From Acidobacteriota bacterium (GTDB lineage Bacteria > Acidobacteriota > Holophagae > Acanthopleuribacterales > Acanthopleuribacteraceae), in NCBI GenBank assembly GCA_020637335.1, contig JACJWC010000016.1, positions 1 to 64,000 of the forward strand: a stretch of 64,000 bases of DNA, in the 5' to 3' direction. Within the stretch, counting starts at the first letter, position 1; every line of letters starts with the position of its first letter. The notes under the pieces were generated by a model, which was not told the origin of the DNA, did not search any database, and saw nothing but the letters and a program-made list of their open reading frames with translations. Below, piece by piece: positions 34,850 to 43,509 of the stretch. Made by a program: the position numbers and the translations under genes.

Positions 34850-37389
34850 TGTTCCGCATCTACTGGCTTGTATGTCTTATGCCTTTTGCGTGGGGTCAGG
34901 AATGGGTCGTTTCCCATTTGACCCGGCCCGGCCAGGGCTTCCAAACCCAGATCCTATTGGAGAATACGCAGGCCTTGGCAGAAGCGGTGCTGCTTAAACC
35001 CTATGATGCTCAAGGCCAGGCTTTGCCTGAAGTGGCGCTTATTATTGAGCCATTTCAGTCTCGTGTACTTCAGGCCAATGAATTGGGGCCTGATTCCATC
35101 GCATGGCTAAAGATCAGCAGCTCCAGTGTGTTACAGGTAAGTGTGGTGTACCAGGCCAGCGGTGGCGCCGCCCGGGTAGTGGTGCCCGCGCAATTGCCCG
35201 GCGACCAGTTCCGGTTACACCCATCGAGCACGGATGATGGACTTGTCTGGGACGGCGTTGCTTTAGTCAATGTTGCCAATACCAATAACCAGGTGAGTTT
35301 GACCGCGCGGCGGTTGGATCACAGTTTAATTGATGGGGTGCAGTGGACGTTGACGGCCCACCAAAAAGTCCTGGCGGTTTTATCCGATACATTGCCTTTG
35401 GCAGGGCAGGCCGGTTACTACGAAGTGGTTTCCACCCAACCGATTGGATTGACGGGTTTGAGCGGTACCCAGGATCGCAGTCTGATTTGGGCACCGAGTG
35501 CCCAGCCGCTGAAACTGTATACGCCGACCACATTCCAGGTGCGCGGAGAAGGACCTTTCCAGGCTAAAGCATCCGTGTATCCCGTTTCCGGTCAATGGGA
35601 TAGCAATTGGAATGGCGGAACCGCTTTTGATTTGGTGGACGATGGTTCGCTCGGCGATGCGACTTCGGGGGATGGTGTTTGGAGCCGGCGTTTTTTGCTC
35701 GAACCGTATCTGGAAGCCCCGTTTCATTGGGGTCCGTTGCATGGCGGTGTCTGGTTGCCTGAAGGTCGACCTGATCCGGCTTTTTGGGCGGTCGATGGCC
35801 AACCGATCACAGTTGATTTTGTGCCCAACGATAGCCGAAACTGTACTCGCGTTTTTCGGCCCGAACAGCCCCAATGGCTGCAAGATGCGGTGGTTTATGA
35901 AGTTTTCGTGCGCAGTTTCCAGGACAGTGATGGCGATGGAAAGGGCGATATACGCGGGTTGATCCAACGTCTGGATGTTTTAAACGATGGCGATCCCGCG
36001 ACCCAAACCGATCTGGGCATTGATGCCCTGTGGCTGATGCCCATATTCGCATCGCCCAGCTACCACGGTTACGATGTCACGGATTATTACACCATCGCCG
36101 CTGATTACGGCTCCATGGCTGATTTTCGCGAACTGGTTCAGGCCTGTCATCAACGGGGCATTCGCTTGATCCTCGACCTCGTCATTAACCATACTTCCAA
36201 TCAGCATCCCTGGTTTCAGGCCTCCAAAGATCCCAATTCGGCTTACCGCAATTGGTATGTTTGGTCCGCGACCAATCCCAATTGGCAGTCACCATGGGGC
36301 AGCCCGGTTTGGCATGCCAGCAACAGCGCGTTCTATTACGGTCTTTTCTGGTCCGGCATGCCGGACTTGAATTTTCATCAACCGGATGTGCGAAACGAAA
36401 TTCAAAAGATCGTGTCGTATTGGTTGGGTTTGGGCGTGGATGGTTTTCGGATCGATGCGGCGCGTTACCTTTACGAGGAAGGACCGGGTCCAGGTCAACA
36501 ATACGATGCACCCGCAACTATCTCCTGGCTAAAGGATTTGCAGCGTTTCTGTCAGGTCATCAATCCGGAAAGTGCGCTGATTTTAGAGGTGTGGGACTCA
36601 AGCCAAACCATAGCGCGTTATGTCAACAATCAGGGTCCACTTGCCTTTAATTTTCCACTGAGCGATGCGCTGATCCAAACGGTTAAACAGACCCAAGTCC
36701 AGAATTTGCGGTCAACCGTATGTGGTCAGAACGAATCCTTTCAACCCACAGCTTTGGATGCCAATTTCCTGACCAATCACGATCAAACCCGCCTGGCGAC
36801 GCAACTGGATGGTAACCCGACCAAGCTAAAAAATGCAGCCTCACTTTTGTTGACTTTGCCCGGTGTGCCCTTTGTCTATTACGGTGAGGAACTGGGCTTG
36901 CGCAATGGGCCGGGTTCAGCAGATGAGCAAAAGCGCTTGCCGTATGCCTGGGACCCGAGTCCCAAGGTCGGGTTTACCAATGGCACGCCTTGGGTCAGCC
37001 TGCCGCCAAATTACGGTAGCCAAAACCTGGCCTTTCAACGCGATGACCCGCAGTCTCTGTGGCGGCATTACCACAAGATGATCGACCTGCGCCACCAACA
37101 TTCGGCCTTGCGCACGGGCAGCCTGAGCCCTGTCCAAAACAACCGCGAACCCTTGATATGGTCGCACTTTTGTGAGTCCGAGGTGGAGCAAGTGCTTGTC
37201 GTCATCAACTTATACAACGCACGTATTGCGGATATCCAATTGAATCTTAATTTTTTGGCACCAGGTAGTGTGCTGTTTGAGGGACAATCCGCCAACACGC
37301 TGACCTCGAATAGCAACGGCATGTGGGTGGTCGATAGCTTAAACGCGGGAGACGTCCGGATTTTTCAGGTCGTTCAAGCGAATCAATGA
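34849..37389 (+). CDS. Secreted GH13 alpha-amylase with N-terminal beta-sandwich region
   Basis: An 846-residue exported glycoside hydrolase. A signal peptide (MFRIYWLVCLMPFAWG) and about 320 residues of beta-rich sequence, probably Ig-like or carbohydrate-binding, precede the GH13 barrel. The barrel shows DLVINHTSNQHPWF, nucleophile Asp536 (GFRIDAARY), acid/base Glu580 (LILEVWD) and Asp645 (LTNHDQTR), so it should be active on alpha-1,4-glucans. The ATG at 34849 shares its first base with the glgP stop, giving coupling; the ATG at 34738 lies inside glgP. External starch or maltodextrin would yield sugars for the genes upstream. Confidence 0.9.
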   Translation: MFRIYWLVCLMPFAWGQEWVVSHLTRPGQGFQTQILLENTQALAEAVLLKPYDAQGQALPEVALIIEPFQSRVLQANELGPDSIAWLKISSSSVLQVSVVYQASGGAARVVVPAQLPGDQFRLHPSSTDDGLVWDGVALVNVANTNNQVSLTARRLDHSLIDGVQWTLTAHQKVLAVLSDTLPLAGQAGYYEVVSTQPIGLTGLSGTQDRSLIWAPSAQPLKLYTPTTFQVRGEGPFQAKASVYPVSGQWDSNWNGGTAFDLVDDGSLGDATSGDGVWSRRFLLEPYLEAPFHWGPLHGGVWLPEGRPDPAFWAVDGQPITVDFVPNDSRNCTRVFRPEQPQWLQDAVVYEVFVRSFQDSDGDGKGDIRGLIQRLDVLNDGDPATQTDLGIDALWLMPIFASPSYHGYDVTDYYTIAADYGSMADFRELVQACHQRGIRLILDLVINHTSNQHPWFQASKDPNSAYRNWYVWSATNPNWQSPWGSPVWHASNSAFYYGLFWSGMPDLNFHQPDVRNEIQKIVSYWLGLGVDGFRIDAARYLYEEGPGPGQQYDAPATISWLKDLQRFCQVINPESALILEVWDSSQTIARYVNNQGPLAFNFPLSDALIQTVKQTQVQNLRSTVCGQNESFQPTALDANFLTNHDQTRLATQLDGNPTKLKNAASLLLTLPGVPFVYYGEELGLRNGPGSADEQKRLPYAWDPSPKVGFTNGTPWVSLPPNYGSQNLAFQRDDPQSLWRHYHKMIDLRHQHSALRTGSLSPVQNNREPLIWSHFCESEVEQVLVVINLYNARIADIQLNLNFLAPGSVLFEGQSANTLTSNSNGMWVVDSLNAGDVRIFQVVQANQ

Positions 37390-37405
37390 CTTCTTCCAAT
37401 TCGGC

Positions 37406-37434
37406 TTGATTTTTGCGAAGTATATGCCGATAGT
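37406..37434 (+). promoter_or_regulatory. Sigma-70-type promoter of first cytochrome gene
   Basis: TTGATT (37406-37411), a 17-bp spacer and GATAGT (37429-37434), 33 bp before the ATG. The same arrangement precedes the second cytochrome gene, and the leader words GCTCCCAA and AAGGAGGCTT are shared too, so the promoter was duplicated with the gene. Confidence 0.6.
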
Positions 37435-37467
37435 AAGGGTGCTCCCAACCCTGACTAAGGAGGCTTT

Positions 37468-37806
37468 ATGCTTCATCTATTTCCCTTGCTTTGGGGATTG
37501 GGCTTTATCACCCATCCCGTGGCGGTGGATGGCAAAGCGTTATTCACCGACAAAAAGTGCAACAAGTGCCATACCATCGAATCTCAAGGTATCGCGGTTC
37601 TACCCAAAGCCAATGCCGACGAAGAGGAAGATGAGGGCAGCGAACCGAAGGACTTATCTCATGTGGGATCTGATCACGATGTGGCCCAAATCAAACAATG
37701 GTTGCAGCGCACCCTGGAGAAAGACGGCAAAAAACACAAAAAGAAATTTGTGGGTTCCGACGAGGAGTTGGATGCTATTGCCCAGTGGCTCGTTTCGCTT
37801 AAGTAA
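37468..37806 (+). CDS. Small c-type cytochrome, copy 1
   Basis: A 112-residue exported monohaem cytochrome. A short hydrophobic signal leads to AVDGKALFTDKKCNKCHTIES, with haem attachment Cys31, Cys34 and proximal His35. The C-terminal part KKHKKKFVGSDEELDAIAQWL is the usual last helix of class I small cytochromes. No Met occurs after the CxxCH motif, so His/Met ligation is impossible; His90 in KKHKKKF is the best candidate for the sixth ligand. An acidic linker (ADEEEDEGSE) replaces part of the usual fold. It transfers electrons in the periplasm; partner unknown. It has a tandem paralogue 110 bp downstream. Confidence 0.85.
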   Translation: MLHLFPLLWGLGFITHPVAVDGKALFTDKKCNKCHTIESQGIAVLPKANADEEEDEGSEPKDLSHVGSDHDVAQIKQWLQRTLEKDGKKHKKKFVGSDEELDAIAQWLVSLK

Positions 37807-37812
37807 TTAACC

Positions 37813-37840
37813 GGATCGGGACTGAAAGCGGTTCCGATCC
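37813..37840 (+). terminator. Hairpin after cytochrome copy 1
   Basis: GGATCGGGAC (37813-37822) pairs with GTTCCGATCC (37831-37840), a 10-bp stem with one G-T pair and an 8-nt loop, 6 bp after the stop. There is no T-tract, so termination is likely weak or Rho dependent. Confidence 0.5.
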
Positions 37841-37852
37841 ATAGCTTTAACC

Positions 37853-37881
37853 TTGATTCCCCTTCTGGTCTTGGCCATAAT
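37853..37881 (+). promoter_or_regulatory. Sigma-70-type promoter of second cytochrome gene
   Basis: TTGATT (37853-37858), 17-bp spacer, CATAAT (37876-37881), 35 bp before the ATG. It matches the promoter of copy 1 in both elements and spacing. Confidence 0.65.
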
Positions 37882-37916
37882 GGAAGGGCTCCCAATCCCC
37901 TCATAAGGAGGCTTCA

Positions 37917-38252
37917 ATGCTCCATATTATCTGCTTGATGACAGGTATCTATTTTTTTAACGCCCCTTTCGCGGTGGATGGCAAAGCGGTATTTACCGAT
38001 AAAAAATGCAACAAATGCCATACCATCGAGTCCCAATCCATCCCCTTACTGCCAAAGGATGATGACGATGACGACGATGATGACAAAGAACCTAAAGATT
38101 TGAGTAAAGTGGGCGCAGAAGTGGACGCTGCAACGATCAAACAATTTCTGCAACGCTCCATCGAACTCAATGAAAAGAAACACAAAAAGAAATTTAGCGG
38201 CAGTGATGAAGAGCTGGATGCTGTGGCCAATTGGCTGGCATCGCTTAAATAG
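37917..38252 (+). CDS. Small c-type cytochrome, copy 2 (poly-Asp linker)
   Basis: A 111-residue paralogue of the preceding gene with the same order: signal, AVDGKAVFTDKKCNKCHTIES (Cys31, Cys34, His35), acidic linker and KKHKKKFSGSDEELDAVANWL. The linker contains nine Asp in a row encoded by mixed GAT and GAC. As in copy 1 there is no Met after the haem motif, and the shared His89 is the likely distal ligand. The two copies differ mostly in the signal and the linker. A strong terminator follows. Confidence 0.85.
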   Translation: MLHIICLMTGIYFFNAPFAVDGKAVFTDKKCNKCHTIESQSIPLLPKDDDDDDDDDKEPKDLSKVGAEVDAATIKQFLQRSIELNEKKHKKKFSGSDEELDAVANWLASLK

Positions 38253-38274
38253 TCCGCTTCCATTCTTCCACCCG

Positions 38275-38300
38275 AAAGCCCACCTTGGTGTGGGCTTTTT
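38275..38300 (+). terminator. Rho-independent terminator after cytochrome copy 2
   Basis: AAAGCCCAC (38275-38283), loop CTTGGT, GTGGGCTTT (38290-38298), followed by TT and GTTTTT. A 9-bp perfect stem and a T-rich tail, 23 bp after the stop. Confidence 0.85.
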
Positions 38301-38439
38301 GTTTTTATGGCCCTCCGTTCAGGTGGCAGTTTCGACCATTCAATCGCCCCTTTTTACCGATCGACGTGTTTTTGGAGACCCGCACCTGGGACCAACGTAG
38401 GATTGTTCTCGGAAACCGATGTTGAAGGAGATACATGTC

Positions 38440-39351
38440 ATGTTGGTATTTTGGTTGTTGATAACAGGGCTCGAAATTCCGGAGATCGAACAGACGATCC
38501 AGCAGGGCGATTGGCAAAAAGCCCAGAACCAAGCGATTCAGGTTTTGGAAAAAGATCCAAACCTTACAGATGCCTACTGGTATTTGGTAAAACTGCCCCA
38601 TGCCAGTCGCGACTTGGCGGAGGCCTTAAAATGGGCTGAAAAAGGGTTGGTCCATGTGAAGCAGAACGCCTTGTATTATCTTGAGCTGGCTCGATTGACT
38701 TCTGCGCGCCTGAATGAAAATAAGATGCTTTGGATGGGCGGGAGTTCTAAGTATTTGGGTTACCTGGATCAGGCCATTCAAATCGATCCAGATCTGTATG
38801 CGGCTTACCACGAAAAAATTGGCTTTTTATGCCAAGCACCGGGTATGGTCGGCGGCGACAAAAAACAAGCTTTGGCATTGGCAGAGTCCTTGACCCAACG
38901 TCAGGCCGACCAGGGTTATAAAGCTCAAGTAACCGTTTACAACGCAATGGAGCAACCTGAAAAGGCCAAAGCGATCCTGGAACAATGGATTGAACAGAGC
39001 CCTTCCGGACCGGCCTACTATGAGATGGGTATGCTCATGCAAAGTCAAAAGGATTATCCCGCTGCGTTGAGCTGGCTGGAACGTGCTTGGGAGAAAGGCT
39101 TTAGGCCTGCCCTTTATCAAGCCGCACGGACGCGGATCCTCGGTCAATTTGAAGCAGATAAGGCCATCGCCAACCTGCAAACTTATTTAGAGGAGCCAGA
39201 CCCCCGCTTGGTCGCAGCCGCCTGGTGGCGAATGGGCAATGCCCAAGAACAACTCGCTCAGAAAAATGAGGCTCGCGCCAGCTACCAAAAGGCCTTGCAA
39301 CTGGATCCCAATTTTGAAGAGGCCAAAAAAAGCCTCAGCCAATTGAAGTAA
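38440..39351 (+). CDS. Exported TPR protein
   Basis: A 303-residue protein with a short hydrophobic start (MLVFWLLITG) and about five to six TPR units. Examples are GDWQKAQNQAIQVLEKDPNL near the start and QLAQKNEARASYQKALQLDP at the end. It likely binds a partner in the periplasm or at the membrane. ATG 38440 follows AAGGAGA; the ATG at 38419 precedes that site. It begins a three-gene operon with the propeller protein and the LytS-type kinase. Confidence 0.75.
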   Translation: MLVFWLLITGLEIPEIEQTIQQGDWQKAQNQAIQVLEKDPNLTDAYWYLVKLPHASRDLAEALKWAEKGLVHVKQNALYYLELARLTSARLNENKMLWMGGSSKYLGYLDQAIQIDPDLYAAYHEKIGFLCQAPGMVGGDKKQALALAESLTQRQADQGYKAQVTVYNAMEQPEKAKAILEQWIEQSPSGPAYYEMGMLMQSQKDYPAALSWLERAWEKGFRPALYQAARTRILGQFEADKAIANLQTYLEEPDPRLVAAAWWRMGNAQEQLAQKNEARASYQKALQLDPNFEEAKKSLSQLK

Positions 39352-39361
39352 GGAGCGCAGA

Positions 39362-40492
39362 ATGTCTATTTTTTTGTTTTTGTTATTTGCTGCTGATGAC
39401 CTGGTCCGTAACCCTGCCCAGGCACCTAGTCCAATGCTTTCCTTCACCGAAACCCTACGCTTAGGCGATGAAAACATCGATCATTTGGCCTGGGGTCTTG
39501 AGTCGGCACTGGCCATTGATGAGCAAGGCAATCTGGCCATTTTGGACCGCGCGAATCAGCGTTTGATTGCATTGAATGATTCGGGCAAATTGTTGTGGCA
39601 AGTCGGTGGCAAAGGCCAGGGTCCGGGCGAAATGTTGGGGCCGAGTGATGTCGTTTATTTTGACCATTCCTACTATGTATTTGATTCACTTAAACGCAAG
39701 GTTATGCAATTTAAGGCTTCAGATGGTTCGCTCCAATCCGAAACGACTTTGCCGGTACAATCCATGGCCGTTCTGTTCCCCGATATCAACCAACACGGGT
39801 TCATTTTCACCGTGGTGCAAATGGATGCCCAAATGCAGCAGAGTTATGTCTTGAAACTGTACGACAAGAATTGGCAATGGGTGGCCGATCTTGGCGCTAC
39901 GCAGCTCGCGCCTGTCGATTGGTCGCAAATGGGTCAACCGGGCTTTTATGTCGATTATTTGGCCAAGCAATACGAATCGATTGCCAATGGTTTTCCCTTG
40001 GGCATCGCGCAAGAAGACCACTTTTTGTGTGTGCAAACCGCGAAATATGCCGGTACCTTTTGGGCTGCGGATGGCCGGAAATTGGGCGCTTTTGAGAAAG
40101 AGCATGTTGCCCTGCCGTACTCCGATGCCGCCCAAGAAGCAGTGGCGACTTCGATTACAGAAAATATCCGCATGAGTGCTCCTTTTGGCTCGGAATTTAC
40201 CAGCAACGTTCAAAAGGCGGCACTGGCCAAAAACACGTTTCCCGATCGCATGAGTCCGATTGTAACCCTGATCGATGGTGAGCAAGGGTTTGCCATCCTA
40301 CGCGATTTTGATGTGACCAAAGGGGCAGGCATTATTGACTTTTTTGATGTGAAGGGACGAAATACGGGTTCGGCCAATTATCGCGGCTATGGCGGTGATA
40401 TGCTCTTGCGTGGGGGTCAACTTTACGATTTGGGCAATGGGCCGGATGAACTGGTTTATTTAATCCGTCAGAAGGCGGTCATCGCCCAATGA
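39362..40492 (+). CDS. Secreted six-bladed beta-propeller-like protein
   Basis: A 376-residue protein with a signal-like start (MSIFLFLLFAA). It has repeated blades of the NHL/6-blade type, such as ESALAIDEQGNLAILDRANQRLIAL, then GKGQGPGEMLGPSDVVYF, which is typical of such propellers. Function is not known; propellers of this kind often bind ligands or partner proteins. It lies 10 bp after the TPR gene and its stop overlaps the kinase start as ATGA, so propeller and kinase are translationally coupled and may form a sensing pair. Confidence 0.7.
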   Translation: MSIFLFLLFAADDLVRNPAQAPSPMLSFTETLRLGDENIDHLAWGLESALAIDEQGNLAILDRANQRLIALNDSGKLLWQVGGKGQGPGEMLGPSDVVYFDHSYYVFDSLKRKVMQFKASDGSLQSETTLPVQSMAVLFPDINQHGFIFTVVQMDAQMQQSYVLKLYDKNWQWVADLGATQLAPVDWSQMGQPGFYVDYLAKQYESIANGFPLGIAQEDHFLCVQTAKYAGTFWAADGRKLGAFEKEHVALPYSDAAQEAVATSITENIRMSAPFGSEFTSNVQKAALAKNTFPDRMSPIVTLIDGEQGFAILRDFDVTKGAGIIDFFDVKGRNTGSANYRGYGGDMLLRGGQLYDLGNGPDELVYLIRQKAVIAQ

Positions 40493-41628
40493 TCCACACG
40501 CAAGAACGGGATCGGCTTCGTACCGCTCCCAATTTTCGCACTTTTATTCGCAACCCGCGGATGTGGCGTGAAATTCTGAAAACCTGTTTCTGGGGCGCTT
40601 TGTTCAGCCCTCTGGTCGCGATGGTGCTCAGTGGCCGTGTGGATGATCCGCTCGGTTATGCGCAACTCTGGTTGGAACATCCGCGCTTGTTTGCCATCAT
40701 TCCCGCTGTTGGTGTGGTTTGGGCTTCCCATATTACCTTCGCCTCGTTTTTCCTGCGCTACTTTTTGGTACCCAAATTGCCGTTGCATCGACAGTTGCTG
40801 GGTTTCCTAAGCGTGGCAGGCTCCGGTTTTGTGATGGGTATGTTGACCCTTTTTATGATTTATTTTGAAATCAAAGTTTTTTTGGGTATGCGTGTCCTGG
40901 ATCAAACCTCCATCCTCTCCCAATTGGTCTTTTCCGGGATTTTTGGGTTGGTGTTTGCCCTTATGTTCGCTTCTTTTTACGAGGGAGAAGTTCAATTGCG
41001 CCAAGCGGATGAGATGCGCACCAACTTGGAGCGTCACCGGCTCCAAGCCGAACTCATGAACCTCAACATGCGGATCCGACCCCATTTCTTTTTTAATGCG
41101 CTCAATACATTGAGTAACCTGATTGATTCAGATCCCGAACAAGCCCAGGGCTTTCTCTTAGAACTGAGCGATCTTTTTCGCCTGAGCTTTGAGCTCGGCC
41201 AAAAAGGTCCATTGTGCGCTTGGCACGAGGAACGTCGGCTGCTACAGCAATACCTCAATCTGGAACAAAGCCGTTTTGGTGACCGTCTGCAGTGGACTTT
41301 TGAGGTTGACGCGCCTGACACGGCGCCTTTTCCTGCCTTTTTTCTGCAACCGCTTTTTGAAAACGCCGTCCATCACGGGATTGGCCGAATCAAGTCGGGC
41401 GGCCTGATCCGGTTTCAAGCCCGTTACGAGGCAGGTACTTGGCAATTCACCCTGACCAATCCTCAACGGGAAGGAAAACCCTTTGCCTTCCATCCGGGCC
41501 ATGCGCTGGAAACCATTCGGGACCGAATTGGTCTGATGAACGGGAGCTTGTCCGTAGACTCCACCGAAACGGAGTTTCAGGTTCAGGGCTGTTTTTTCCC
41601 CGAGGCCCTCACCCAAGGCTCCACTTAA
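40489..41628 (+). CDS. LytS/YehU-type sensor histidine kinase
   Basis: A 379-residue membrane kinase with about four helices in residues 30-175. The His_kinase family catalytic region follows: RPHFFFNALNTLSNLI with phospho-acceptor His199, then FFLQPLFENAVHHGI and a C-terminal ATPase domain with an IRDRIGLMNG block. Partners are normally LytTR response regulators encoded next door; none is present in the window, so it is an orphan here. It is co-transcribed with a TPR protein and a propeller that may supply the signal. Confidence 0.88.
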   Translation: MIHTQERDRLRTAPNFRTFIRNPRMWREILKTCFWGALFSPLVAMVLSGRVDDPLGYAQLWLEHPRLFAIIPAVGVVWASHITFASFFLRYFLVPKLPLHRQLLGFLSVAGSGFVMGMLTLFMIYFEIKVFLGMRVLDQTSILSQLVFSGIFGLVFALMFASFYEGEVQLRQADEMRTNLERHRLQAELMNLNMRIRPHFFFNALNTLSNLIDSDPEQAQGFLLELSDLFRLSFELGQKGPLCAWHEERRLLQQYLNLEQSRFGDRLQWTFEVDAPDTAPFPAFFLQPLFENAVHHGIGRIKSGGLIRFQARYEAGTWQFTLTNPQREGKPFAFHPGHALETIRDRIGLMNGSLSVDSTETEFQVQGCFFPEALTQGST

Positions 41629-41795
41629 CGAGGAAGCAGCAAAGGCCCATGAATAGCGGCCTATTGCGTTGTATGTTTTTTTTTAAAGGGTTAGAAAAAG
41701 GTGACTTGTTGTTGGCTGGTTTTTTTATAAGCTACTGAAATAATTATGTTTTGGTTTGGCAAAGCGCTTGCCTCTGTTTCAAGCGGAGGTATTCC

Positions 41796-43412
41796 ATGCT
41801 GATGTTTTTTTTGTGCTTTTGCCAGAAATTAGATGTTCTGGAGTTCGCTAAAGGCGATCCATCTGCGCTCCTATTTGAAAATAATGGCCCTTCCGCGCTG
41901 GTCCAAGTTGAATTGCGTCCGGTCAACGCGGCGAGCGGTGAGGTCCGTTGTGCAGCTTCCGGGGACCTGGATGGCGATGGCGATTTGGATGTGTTCCTGG
42001 GCTATGTCGGTCAGAATGGTGTCTGGTTCAACAACGGACTTGGCCGATTTACGGTCAGTTCTCAATCATTAGGTGAGGAGCGTCTGACCACAACTGTCGT
42101 TCTGGCTGATTTGGATTTGGATGGTGATTTGGATGCGGTCTGCGCCAATTGGGGTGCGCCCGAGGAAATTTTTTTGAACCAGGGCAATGGACAGTTCGTC
42201 GCTGGACCCAAACTGACCTACGACTACACCAAGGATGGAGTTACTGAACTCATCGAGGATTCAGGCCAGACCCGCGCGCTCGCGGTTGGCGATTTGAACG
42301 GCGACAACTATCCCGATATCATTCTCCACCACACCAACCAAACTGATGGTTGGCGCATTTACCTCAATCAAGGCAATGCAACCTTTAAACGGACGAAACA
42401 AGAGCCAAACATGGGTGCATTGGACGTCTTTGCCTTCACTCTTGGCGACCTGGACGGTGATAACGATTTGGATGTTTTTGTGTGTAACATTAATCAAGGT
42501 TCTGATCGGGTGTATTTGAACAATGGCGCAGGCCTCTTTAATGACAGCGGTCAAAGATTGGGCAACTTTCGCAGCACGGCGGCCGCCCTCGGTGATTTAG
42601 ATGGCGATGGCGATTTAGATGCAGTAGTGGCCCATTCGGACCAAGATTGTGACGGCGCCAATTCCGTTTATTTCAACGATGGCAAAGGAAATTTCGAAGA
42701 AGTCCAGCTTTTTGGCAATGATCCCAGTTTCAGCCTTGCCTTGGGTGATCTGGACCAAGACGGTGATCTGGATGTGGTCGTCGGCAACCGTGGAACTGAA
42801 GGTTGGCCTGACCGGGTGTGGCTCAACGATGGCGTTGGACTCCTGAGTGACCAAGGTCAAAGACTTGGACATGCCCGCACTGGCCAAGTCCTCATCGGCA
42901 ACTTTCGCAATCTTTTGCAAACGGTAGAAGGACTGACCTTTTGGGGTGAAGAGGGCGATCAGCTCCTGATTCAGCCGGATTTAAGTAATGCTACGGCTCA
43001 GGTTCGGGCATGGGATGCTCTCGGCCAGGAGATTTTCCTTGCACCGGCGATTTCGAAACAATCAGCCGGGTTTATGGCCTGGCCACAAGGCGCTCATTTG
43101 TTATCTGTTCAAGGCCACGTACAGGCTTGGCACCTTCACGACAGTGAGGTGCGTCGCCCATTACAAACGCCGCGCTCGGCCTGGCAATGTGATCTTCCGC
43201 GCGATGGTCAAATTACCTTGATCAATGCACAAAACCAAGACACAAAAGTCGAGGACGCCCTGGGTAATATCATCGCTTTGACGCCATTTGCTAGTTTGAC
43301 CCAAGCTCAAATGGCGGGGACCCACTTGCTTGTAGCTGACCATCCCATTTTCGTTTTAGTGGAATTAGAGGATGGATCCGAGATCTCAGCCCGGCCAGTG
43401 ATTCGGCCATAA
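41796..43412 (+). CDS. FG-GAP/VCBS repeat secreted protein
   Basis: A 538-residue exported protein. A short signal (MLMFFLCFCQ) is followed by six calcium-binding repeats of the type GDLDGDGDLDVF, each with an Asp-rich DxDxDGDxD loop, between residues about 60 and 350. The C-terminal 190 residues are beta-rich with no family I recognise. Such repeats form propellers that bind ligands or matrix. GGAGG precedes ATG 41796; the frame opens at 41751. It stands alone between the kinase operon and a hairpin. Confidence 0.85.
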   Translation: MLMFFLCFCQKLDVLEFAKGDPSALLFENNGPSALVQVELRPVNAASGEVRCAASGDLDGDGDLDVFLGYVGQNGVWFNNGLGRFTVSSQSLGEERLTTTVVLADLDLDGDLDAVCANWGAPEEIFLNQGNGQFVAGPKLTYDYTKDGVTELIEDSGQTRALAVGDLNGDNYPDIILHHTNQTDGWRIYLNQGNATFKRTKQEPNMGALDVFAFTLGDLDGDNDLDVFVCNINQGSDRVYLNNGAGLFNDSGQRLGNFRSTAAALGDLDGDGDLDAVVAHSDQDCDGANSVYFNDGKGNFEEVQLFGNDPSFSLALGDLDQDGDLDVVVGNRGTEGWPDRVWLNDGVGLLSDQGQRLGHARTGQVLIGNFRNLLQTVEGLTFWGEEGDQLLIQPDLSNATAQVRAWDALGQEIFLAPAISKQSAGFMAWPQGAHLLSVQGHVQAWHLHDSEVRRPLQTPRSAWQCDLPRDGQITLINAQNQDTKVEDALGNIIALTPFASLTQAQMAGTHLLVADHPIFVLVELEDGSEISARPVIRP

Positions 43413-43418
43413 CCCTAC

Positions 43419-43442
43419 GCTCCGGAGCACTTGGTCCGGAGC
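43419..43442 (+). terminator. Hairpin after FG-GAP gene
   Basis: GCTCCGGA (43419-43426), 8-nt loop, TCCGGAGC (43435-43442), perfect stem 6 bp after the stop. Only three T follow, so a modest terminator. Confidence 0.6.
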
Positions 43443-43509
43443 TTTGCCCATTACCCTGTGCAGTGCAAAATCGACTATGCTTTTAGCAGTTCTTTTGGCA
43501 GGAGTGGTC

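Noticed and set aside
38056..38090. GAT/GAC tract considered as a non-coding microsatellite
   Set aside because: It lies in frame within a cytochrome gene whose parts on both sides match the paralogue.
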